From assembly GCF_030317105.1 (NCBI RefSeq), contig NZ_JASZYG010000002.1, positions 849,725 to 913,724 on the forward strand: 64,000 nucleotides of DNA. Reading direction: 5' to 3'. The DNA comes from Variovorax brevis (GTDB taxonomy: Bacteria; Pseudomonadota; Gammaproteobacteria; Burkholderiales; Burkholderiaceae_C). The notes beneath the pieces were generated by a model. The model searched no databases. It worked only from the letters and a program-made list of their open reading frames with translations, and was not told where the DNA came from. The translations under genes were made by a program, and so were the position numbers. This document shows positions 57,198-64,000 of this stretch, in pieces. Positions within the stretch are counted from its first letter, which is position 1. Every line of letters begins with the position of its first letter.

Positions 57198-59906
57198 TCA
57201 GTTGATCCGCTGCGCGGCCCGAGCCAGTTGCTTGCGTGCCCGTTGTGCCTCGGTGCGCGCAGGTTGAAGCTGCTCCAATTCCCCCAATAGCTGATTCGCC
57301 GCAACCAGGTCCGTGCGACCGAGGGAATTGGCTTCGTGCAGCAACGCGTCGTAGGCCGGCCGGAAGTCGGGACTGATGCGCAGCAAGGACGTCCACCCTT
57401 CGCGTACCGTCGCCGGCATGGGTTGATCGGCGGGCGCCTGCAAGGCCGGGCCCAACGCGATGCGGCGATCGCGCGCTGCCCAGTAGCTCGCCAGGCGCTG
57501 CGACCACTCGGCGTCCGGCCCTGCGTCGATCAGGTCTCCGGGTTCCAGCGTGAAGTCGCGCAGCAGCGCAAGAAGCCTTTCGCGCGGCGCTGCATTGGCG
57601 GTGTAAGCGAGCCGCGACGCCTGGTACGCGGCGATGGGGCGGTTGTCCGTGTTGATGGGCGCATCGGCCGCGAACTCCAAAAGGGCCTGCGGCCCGGCCA
57701 CGAAGTTGCCCAGCAACTCGAACTCATCCGCGATGCCCTCGTGGGGCAGCTTGGCGTTGGCCAGCCGATCGCGCAGTTGTTCGATCTCCAGCATGCTCGC
57801 ATCGCGAAAGCTGACCAGGCCCAACTGGGGCGCGTTGTCGTCGTGCGTCGCGAGCAGCGCCCACCCACGCGGGAACACCTCCAAGAAGGTGCGCACGACG
57901 CTGCGCAGGGTGTCGATGTTCACGTCTCGCAGATCCAGCCATTGGCAGAAGAGCCCTTGTTCCGTGAGGCGCTCGCGTATGGCGCGCATGTGCTCGACCG
58001 TGAGGCGCGCGCCCTCGTCGCCGCGCACCGGATGCACGTTGTCCGAGACGATGACGTCGTAGCGCTGCTGCGTGGCGTTCAAATGACGCCCGGGGTCCGA
58101 GGCGATCAGGTGCAGGCGCGGATTCTGCGCACCTTGCCCGGCCGATGGCCTGAAGGCCGTCGATGCCTCGATGATCCCGGGCAGCACCTCGACTGCGTCG
58201 ACCTGAAGCGTCGGATCTTGCGCGGCGGCGAATGCGCCCGCGCCGGTTCCCAATCCAAGCCACAGCGCGCGTTGCGGGCCATGGTGCAGCAACAGCGGCA
58301 GCAAGGCCCGCCGGGCATCGTCGCGAACGGTGGCGTTGCTGCCGCGCTGCGGCTGGTCGTTGATGTGCAGGCGGGCGATGCCGTGGTCGTCTGCCACCAC
58401 GCTCACCGTGGTGGTGGCGCTTTCCTGGTGGCTGAGCAGCCGGCTGCCTTCGGGCAGGTTGATGAAGGCAGGCGTCGGCATCCACGCCACGAGCCCCGCG
58501 AGAGCGCATGCGGGCAGCCAGAAGAAGGGCGACAGCAGGATCCGCGGCGACAGCAGGAACAGGTAGCCTGCTGCGACCATCATCAGCGCGGCTTGCGTTC
58601 CCCACGCCGGCACGGCCAACGCGCCGAGGAGAACCGGCGCCGCCGCCGCCCCCAGCGCATTGAAGCCCAGCGCGCGGCCGAAGTTGACGCGGTCGGCACG
58701 CGCCTCGGTGTTCAGATGCCCCAGCAGCGCGCCCACGAAGATGGCAGGCAGCAACAGGGCCGGCACGGCATCGAGGGCATCCGAAGCCTTCACGGCGCCA
58801 GCGCCAAGGAACAGCGTCCACAGTTGGCGCAGCGCATCGGCCTTCCAGAGTGCAACGATGCCCACGAGGCAAGCCATGGCTTGCAGGCAGAGCAGGCGAT
58901 CGCGCAACCTGTCCGGGTTGCTGCCGCCGATGAGCCAGCGCTGGTAGACGGTGGCGCCCAGTGCGCCGCCGGTCAAGCCGAGCGCGAGCAGCAAGCCGAC
59001 GGTGTAGACCGTGCCCTGCGTTTCCTGCATGAGCACGCGGCCCGCCAGCAGCGCGTATCCCATGCCCAGGAAGCCGGTGGCGGTCAGCAGCGCGAGCGCT
59101 CCGCGCTGTCCACGCGGTCCGGGTATTTGCAGGCCCGCTGGAAAAGCCGATGAAAGGCCCAGCGCACCCAGCGCACCCATGGCGTTGAGCAGCGCGCACA
59201 TGGCGGCCGTGCGCGCCAGCCCGAATTGCGGAATGACCCAGAGCACCGCTGCGAGCGCGCCTATGGCCGCGCCAAGTCCATTGCACGCGTAGAGGGCAGC
59301 GATGCGATTGCCCTCGCGTCCGATGCGCCCCAGCACGCGTTCCATGGCCGGCAGCGTGTTGCCCATGGCGGCAGTGGCGGGCAGCAGCAAGAGAAACACG
59401 CCGAACGAAATTACCGCCCCTTGCCAGATGGCCAGGATGCCTTCGGGCAGCAAGCGCAAGAGGGACGGCGCCGGCGCCCGCACGATGTCCAGCAGCCACG
59501 CGCAGGCCAGTTCCATCAGCAGCGGCAAGGTCAGGCTCCACGCCGCGATGATCACGGCGCAAGCAACATACCAACGCTCGGGCCGCGCACTGCGATGGAT
59601 CACGGGGCCGAGTGCCAGCGCGCCTGCTGCCACGCCGGCGAACATCGCGGTGGCCACCGCCACCAGCACGCCCGCGTCATGCCCCAGGTGCAAGGCCAGC
59701 TGCCATGCCCAGGCGAGCTGGCAGGCGAGGGCGGCAAAGCCGTTGGCAACCATCAACCAGAGCGCGGCGCGATGGCGCAAGGGCCGCGCCTGGGACACCC
59801 GCATCGCCGCGAGATCGCCGGCCAAGGTCAGCAGGCCGCTCCTGCGGACTTTCAGCTTGAAATCGTCGGGCACCTCCAGCCGGCGAAAGCGGTCTTGCAG
59901 CCCCAT
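57198..59906 (-). CDS. Membrane-anchored spermidine-synthase-like (SpeE-fused) protein
   Basis: With the ATG at 59906 the product has 902 residues. The first 500 form many transmembrane helices (about twelve, in an MFS-like run), the next part has the SpeE-like segment RALWLGLGTGAGAFAAAQDP and VDAVEVLPGIIEAS, then the block YDVIVSDNVHPVRG and LTEQGLFCQWLDL. This architecture, a polyamine-synthase-like domain tied to a membrane domain, is known as a fused MFS/spermidine synthase of unknown reaction. The C-terminal 100 residues are helical. It follows the CYTH-CHAD gene on the same strand, 17 bases away. Confidence 0.88.
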   Translation of the reverse strand: MGLQDRFRRLEVPDDFKLKVRRSGLLTLAGDLAAMRVSQARPLRHRAALWLMVANGFAALACQLAWAWQLALHLGHDAGVLVAVATAMFAGVAAGALALGPVIHRSARPERWYVACAVIIAAWSLTLPLLMELACAWLLDIVRAPAPSLLRLLPEGILAIWQGAVISFGVFLLLLPATAAMGNTLPAMERVLGRIGREGNRIAALYACNGLGAAIGALAAVLWVIPQFGLARTAAMCALLNAMGALGALGLSSAFPAGLQIPGPRGQRGALALLTATGFLGMGYALLAGRVLMQETQGTVYTVGLLLALGLTGGALGATVYQRWLIGGSNPDRLRDRLLCLQAMACLVGIVALWKADALRQLWTLFLGAGAVKASDALDAVPALLLPAIFVGALLGHLNTEARADRVNFGRALGFNALGAAAAPVLLGALAVPAWGTQAALMMVAAGYLFLLSPRILLSPFFWLPACALAGLVAWMPTPAFINLPEGSRLLSHQESATTTVSVVADDHGIARLHINDQPQRGSNATVRDDARRALLPLLLHHGPQRALWLGLGTGAGAFAAAQDPTLQVDAVEVLPGIIEASTAFRPSAGQGAQNPRLHLIASDPGRHLNATQQRYDVIVSDNVHPVRGDEGARLTVEHMRAIRERLTEQGLFCQWLDLRDVNIDTLRSVVRTFLEVFPRGWALLATHDDNAPQLGLVSFRDASMLEIEQLRDRLANAKLPHEGIADEFELLGNFVAGPQALLEFAADAPINTDNRPIAAYQASRLAYTANAAPRERLLALLRDFTLEPGDLIDAGPDAEWSQRLASYWAARDRRIALGPALQAPADQPMPATVREGWTSLLRISPDFRPAYDALLHEANSLGRTDLVAANQLLGELEQLQPARTEAQRARKQLARAAQRIN

Positions 59907-59923
59907 GGTGGGATTCCTGGCCG

Positions 59924-61447
59924 TCAGCCGTCCTTCTTCCAGAACTTGCGCGCCTTGGCCAATTGACCGAGGCATTTTCGACACGCCCGCGCCTTTGCGG
60001 GCTTCAATGCGCTGAGCCAGCCCACCGCGAACCACGCGCGCGGGTCGCGCTCGGCCGCGTCGCGATAGGCCGCCATGGCGACGACCTCGTCATTGAATTC
60101 ACCGAGCGCATCCTGCGCAGGCACCAGCGACGCGATGTAGCGCTCGGCATCGGCCTTGCCGAACAGGGGCGCCACGAAGTCGGCCAGGTATCGCAGCCGC
60201 TTGATCCGCTTGCGGACACGGTGCTGCGCGTCCGAGTCGAGCGATTCGAAGTGCTTGCCGTCTTGCGTGAGTTGTTTGTGCAGCTTGTTCAGTTGCTTTT
60301 GCAGCTGGCGATGCGGGCTCGTGCCTTGCTCCTCGTTCGGCGCTTCGTCGGGCGTGGATGCAGCAAATCCGGTCATGGACACGAGCGCCGCCTGAAACGC
60401 CGGCGAGCGAACGGCATCGCCGATGGGCGGCGAATGCGCGTCTTCGCCGGGGCCAAGGTCCACCGATGGCGCGCCAGCCGCTTCGAGCCTGGGCTGCATG
60501 GCGCCCAGCAGCAGTTCGCGGTCCCGGCTCGCGCCCAGCACCCGAAAGGCTTCGACCAACGGCGCTTCCCAGGCGGGGTCAAGGCTGGCGGGCGCGAGCG
60601 CGTCGAGTTCGCGCAGCGCCGTGCGCGTGCGACGGATGCCGACGCGCAGCTGATGAACCACTTCGATGTCTTCGTTGCCCGCCGCGACCTCGCTCGCGTT
60701 GGGTAGCACATGGGCCAGGCAGGCGGCGAGCACGGTGCGCTGAATTATGGCGCCCGAGACATCGTGCCCGTGCTCGTGCGCGAACTTCGTCGGCGAGGCC
60801 TTGACGGCCTTTGCGCTCGCTTGCCCGTCGCAAAGCCGCTGGCCGCGCTCGGCCTTGGACACCGTGCTGAACCAGAGACCGTGGCGCTGCGACCATTCAT
60901 GCGCCAGTGCCACCAGCGTTGCCACATCGCCATCGATGAGCTCGATTTCCAGCTCGCACACCGGCGAGGTGCGACCGTCATCGCCATCGCGCGGCGGCGT
61001 CATGACCTTGCCGACGTCGAGCGCGAATTCGACGGTGGTGTCGCCCGACTGGTGAATGCACGCCAGGCGCCAGATGTCGGTGCCGAAGGTCTCGACCAAG
61101 GGCACCTCGCCGTGCTCGAGCAGCTTGTCGAGCAGGTCGCCGACGGCGGAGCCGGCGTGTCGCTGCGCGTCCACTTCCGGATGGCCTGCACCCGTGTGCG
61201 TCAGATCGACGTTGTGCTCCAGACGATGCAGCGGCCCATCGCCCAGTGCCTTGGCGGTCTGCACCCAGCGTCGGCCTTCCTTGCGCAGGCGCAGCGCCAC
61301 GCCGTGCGCCGCGAGCGTGCCGCCTTCGGTGTCGAAGTAGTGCGCTTGCATGTGCTTGCGCGCTGCCTTGGCTGCGAGCGCGCGAAGCTCTTTCTCCACG
61401 GCCTTGAACCGCTGCGCGGGTACTTCGAACTTGAACTCGATTTCCAT
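59924..61447 (-). CDS. CYTH-CHAD domain protein
   Basis: The 507-residue protein has an N-terminal CYTH domain (MEIEFKFEVP with the ExExK motif, then VALRLRKEGRRWVQTAKA) and a C-terminal CHAD domain (VVHQLRVGIRRTRTALREL, and later RVRKRIKRLRYLADF) with its conserved His and Arg/Lys. Such proteins bind or split inorganic polyphosphate or triphosphates. A coupled pair with a polyamine-synthase-like gene is of interest, since polyamines and polyphosphate bind each other. It starts at 61447 and heads the two-gene unit. Confidence 0.95.
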   Translation of the reverse strand: MEIEFKFEVPAQRFKAVEKELRALAAKAARKHMQAHYFDTEGGTLAAHGVALRLRKEGRRWVQTAKALGDGPLHRLEHNVDLTHTGAGHPEVDAQRHAGSAVGDLLDKLLEHGEVPLVETFGTDIWRLACIHQSGDTTVEFALDVGKVMTPPRDGDDGRTSPVCELEIELIDGDVATLVALAHEWSQRHGLWFSTVSKAERGQRLCDGQASAKAVKASPTKFAHEHGHDVSGAIIQRTVLAACLAHVLPNASEVAAGNEDIEVVHQLRVGIRRTRTALRELDALAPASLDPAWEAPLVEAFRVLGASRDRELLLGAMQPRLEAAGAPSVDLGPGEDAHSPPIGDAVRSPAFQAALVSMTGFAASTPDEAPNEEQGTSPHRQLQKQLNKLHKQLTQDGKHFESLDSDAQHRVRKRIKRLRYLADFVAPLFGKADAERYIASLVPAQDALGEFNDEVVAMAAYRDAAERDPRAWFAVGWLSALKPAKARACRKCLGQLAKARKFWKKDG

Positions 61448-61849
61448 GGGCTTGCGTCAATGCGAAATGCCGATCGGACCATTGCATTGTGGCAAGAGTC
61501 GGCAAGCGTCGTACTGTGGCGAAACGGCCTTTGCGATCCCTGCAAACGGCGACGAAAAAAACCGCGACGGCACCGGTATCTTCGTCGCTCCGCTGCAACG
61601 TGCCGACACATTTTTTTTGTAAAGCGCGGCCGACCCGCAACGGGTTTGCAAGTGGTCATTTACGCGTGGGGCCGCGCCACTGCTGGCAACTATTTCCTTT
61701 GGGTTGAATGGTTGCGCCCGTGTAGTCATGTCGCCGCGCGGAGGTGTCGGCATTGGCCTACGAACTCCAAAAACGTCGCAGCGCACACCACGATTCGCCC
61801 GGTTCGCGTTTTGCGCCGGCTTTCGTTCACTCAAACAAAGGAGACATCC
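61448..61849. other. Divergent intergenic region before the tannase gene
   Basis: The 402 bases hold the promoters of the CYTH-CHAD and tannase genes. A run of eight T at 61611-61618 is not behind a stem. A AAAGGAG ribosome binding site precedes 61850. I could not define a promoter or operator with confidence. Confidence 0.4.
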
Positions 61850-63700
61850 ATGCGCAACTCTTGCGGATCCGGTTCTTCGGCGAGGCGACCCACGCGCATC
61901 GCATCGATCGCGTTCGCCTGCGTCATCGCGGCTTGCGGCGGTGGCAAAGGCGGCGATCACAACGGAGGCGGCAACAATAATCCCACGCCGCCCGTTCAGT
62001 CCAAGCTCACCTGCGACGACTCGCTGAAGACGGGCTTCGCGCCCGACTCGCAGACCTCGGTGTTGTTGGTCAAGTCCTTCAAGACGGGCGATCCGCTGCT
62101 GCTGACAGGCTCGCCCACCACCACAACGCCGGTAGCCACCAGCGACGTGTGCGTCGTCAAGCTGTTGGTCGGTCCCGGCAACGCGGGGCTTGCCGACGCA
62201 CCCTCCACATCGCCGGGCATCGGCATCGAGGTGTGGCTGCCCAGCGAGTCCAGGTGGAACAAGCGCATTCACGTCAAGGGTGGCGGTGGCTGGGCCGGCG
62301 GGGTTCAGACCTCGGTCACGGCATTGGCCGGCGCGACCGGTGGCGGCGTCGGCTCGCCGGCATCGACGGCGATGGTGGAAGGCGCGGTCTCGGCGAGCAC
62401 CGACACCGGCCATGCGAACACCACCAACGGCGGATCGTTTGCCATGAACCCCGACGGCAGCATCAACACGACGCTGTGGAACGACTTTGCGCAACGCGGC
62501 ATCCACGAGATGGCCGTCAAGACCAAGGCATTGACCAAGGCCTACTACGGCGAATCGGCCCGCAAGGCGTACTGGAACGGCTTCTCCACCGGCGGCCGCC
62601 AAGGCCACATGGAAGCACAGGCCAACCCCGAGGACTTCGACGGCATCCTGGCCGGCGCCCCGGCCATCAACTGGACGAAGTTCATCACCTCCGAGCTGTA
62701 TCCGCAGATCGTCTATCAGCGCGACCTGGCCGGTGTGCCGTTGACGACCGCACAGGCCACGCTGATGGGCAATGCCGCCATCAACGCCTGCGACCTCGTG
62801 GGCAACCAGCATCTGGGCTACCTCCAGGATCCCGGCGCATGCCACTACGACCCGTCGCTGGACGTGACCGTGCTGTGCGTAGCCGACGGTGGCACCGCGC
62901 CCGCGCCCGCCTGCGTGACGAAGGCGCAAGCCACGGCGATGAACAAGATCTGGTACGGCCAGACGACAGATGGCTCCGTGCCGCAACCGGCCACCGACAA
63001 TGGCTGGACCAACCCGCCCTCGGGCGCCCAGCGCTGGTACGGCCTGGCACGTGGCACGAACATCGCGGGCCTGGCAGGTCCCACGCCGTTCACCATTGCT
63101 TCGGACCTCGTGGCGCTCGAGATGCAGAAGTCGACCCTTGCGGCGCCGAACTTCATCAACGCCACGGGCAATGGCGCGGATGGATGGAAGGCGCTGTCGT
63201 ATGCCGAGCTGTCGAACGCGTTCGACCAGGGGCTGACGCTGCAATCGTCCTTTGCCAACATCAACACCGACAACCCGAACCTCAACAGGTTCGCGCTGCA
63301 CGGCGGCAAGATGCTGGTCTACCACGGCATGGCCGACACGCTGATTCCGGTGCAGGGCACCATCAACTATTTCACGCGCCTGGAAGCCAACTTGGCCAAC
63401 GACCCTCTGGCCGGGCAGGTGCTGAAAAACTACTACCGCCTGTTCCTGATTCCGGGCATGGCGCATGGCTTCTCGAACGGCACCACCAACACAGCCGCCA
63501 GCCCGCCGTTGCCGACCATCGACCAGCTCTACACCGCGCTGACCGACTGGGTGGAGAACGGTCTTTCGCCTGAGCGCCTGACGATCTCCACGCCGGCCAC
63601 TGCGCCGCTGCAGGGCACGGCGTTGGTGTGCATGTATCCGCAGAAGTCCACGTACCAGGGGGGCGATCCGCGGGCTGCGGCTTCGTATTCCTGCATTTGA
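61850..63700 (+). CDS. Tannase/feruloyl esterase family lipoprotein
   Basis: The 616-residue protein has a lipoprotein signal (SIAFACVIAAC, with the lipid-accepting Cys in IAAC) followed by a Gly/Asn linker, then a tannase/feruloyl esterase domain: WNKRIHVKGGGGWAGG, the nucleophile motif GFSTGGRQG, ILAGAPAINW and the later HGGKMLVYHGMADTLIPV, which holds the catalytic Asp, and MAHGFSNG with the His. It cleaves ester bonds of gallate, ferulate or similar aromatics at the cell surface, in the periplasm or outside. Regulation is not seen. It stands as a single gene. Confidence 0.92.
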   Translation: MRNSCGSGSSARRPTRIASIAFACVIAACGGGKGGDHNGGGNNNPTPPVQSKLTCDDSLKTGFAPDSQTSVLLVKSFKTGDPLLLTGSPTTTTPVATSDVCVVKLLVGPGNAGLADAPSTSPGIGIEVWLPSESRWNKRIHVKGGGGWAGGVQTSVTALAGATGGGVGSPASTAMVEGAVSASTDTGHANTTNGGSFAMNPDGSINTTLWNDFAQRGIHEMAVKTKALTKAYYGESARKAYWNGFSTGGRQGHMEAQANPEDFDGILAGAPAINWTKFITSELYPQIVYQRDLAGVPLTTAQATLMGNAAINACDLVGNQHLGYLQDPGACHYDPSLDVTVLCVADGGTAPAPACVTKAQATAMNKIWYGQTTDGSVPQPATDNGWTNPPSGAQRWYGLARGTNIAGLAGPTPFTIASDLVALEMQKSTLAAPNFINATGNGADGWKALSYAELSNAFDQGLTLQSSFANINTDNPNLNRFALHGGKMLVYHGMADTLIPVQGTINYFTRLEANLANDPLAGQVLKNYYRLFLIPGMAHGFSNGTTNTAASPPLPTIDQLYTALTDWVENGLSPERLTISTPATAPLQGTALVCMYPQKSTYQGGDPRAAASYSCI

Positions 63701-63897
63701 TTGATTGAGAAGGCTTGCGCCGCTGCTGGGGACAACGCCCTGCAGCGGCGCAACTGCGTGGGGGTCATCGGCGTCGAGGCTCGGCTCTCGATGACGTGCA
63801 GCTCGCTGGCTGACGCCAGGAGTCTGGGTCTGTGGAGCGATCACGCCGACGGTGTACTCCCCTCCGCGAATGTCCCCCGCCTTCGGCTCCGGCGGGC
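63701..63897. other. Region between the tannase gene and a transposase remnant
   Basis: This 197-base stretch contains a possible hairpin (CCCGCC and GGCGGG at about 63877-63896) just after the transposase stop on the minus strand. I could not find the terminal repeat of the element. Other open frames here look like chance. Confidence 0.4.
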
Positions 63898-64000
63898 TCA
63901 ACCCGTCGATGCAACGGTCTGCCAGAGTACCTCAGCGGGGTTGGCAAAGCCAAGTGTCTGTCTTGGTCGACCGTTCATCTCATTGGCGATGCGATCGAAC
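63898..64000 (-). mobile_element. IS30-type transposase, C-terminal end, cut by the window edge
   Basis: The minus strand from 63999 encodes FDRIANEMNGRPRQTLG followed by FANPAEVLWQTVASTG and a stop at 63898-63900. NxRPRxTLGFxxPxEV is the typical C-terminal signature of IS30 family transposases. The rest of the element is to the right of the window, so its state is unknown. Confidence 0.8.

Noticed and set aside
61457..63901. Minus-strand open frame of 814 codons opposite the tannase gene
   Set aside because: It is antisense to a lipoprotein with a full catalytic set, so it is a shadow.

Overview
The window is high-GC, densely coded chromosomal DNA that reads like a betaproteobacterium of the Comamonadaceae, most likely Variovorax or a close relative. 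This rests on codon use, on the gene families, and on two short repeat types that I recognise from that family; no rRNA or other species-level marker is present.

Left flank (1-16.4 kb). Housekeeping and accessory metabolism: a 5'-truncated YgiQ radical SAM protein carrying an in-frame palindromic repeat, a secreted protein of unknown function, a hemerythrin-like protein, a PPOX-GAF-winged-helix regulator next to a second PPOX protein, a CoA transferase, a DUF488 protein, a crotonase, a TPR (TTC38-like) protein divergent from a GlxA-type regulator, an AraC regulator next to an EamA exporter, a GNAT enzyme, a VOC protein, the cation exporter DmeF and a nitroreductase.

Core (16.7-43.7 kb). One long plus-strand array encodes a contractile injection system of the extracellular (Afp/PVC, eCIS) type: sheath, tube, T4 gp26-like baseplate protein, a proline/alanine-rich linker protein, DUF4255 (Pvc16-like) cap, AAA+ ATPase, a small conserved protein, a candidate cargo, a small PepSY-like protein, a split Afp7 equivalent, a split Afp8 equivalent (hub and spike), PAAR tip, gp25, two large baseplate proteins, a gpI-like tail protein and a DUF6519 fibre-like protein with an inserted propeller. 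Most junctions are ATGA-type overlaps, so the array is probably one translationally coupled transcript. Three mini-ORFs sit in junctions; two are copies of a family repeat. The array continues into two glycosyltransferase genes, the first multi-modular and carrying an in-frame repeat of the same kind as in ygiQ.

The most interesting part is at 23.9-25.1 kb. A 301-residue protein combines a DFSxIxVH motif like that at the end of DUF4157, an alanine-rich linker and a C-terminal JAMM-like E...HxH...SxxD signature. It overlaps a small PepSY-like protein. I read the pair as a candidate metallopeptidase cargo with a cognate inhibitor. I see no tape-measure gene.

Right flank (43.7-64 kb). A small membrane protein, a CsbD protein with a clear terminator, Kup, an MFS exporter and an aspartate/glutamate racemase. 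Then a patch of short, less GC-rich genes (49-52.4 kb) including an orphan HNH protein, followed by a methyltransferase, AI-2E and LysE family transporters, an ornithine cyclodeaminase homologue, DAHP synthase, a membrane-anchored spermidine-synthase-like protein coupled to a CYTH-CHAD protein, a tannase/feruloyl esterase lipoprotein, and the 3' end of an IS30-type transposase at the window edge.
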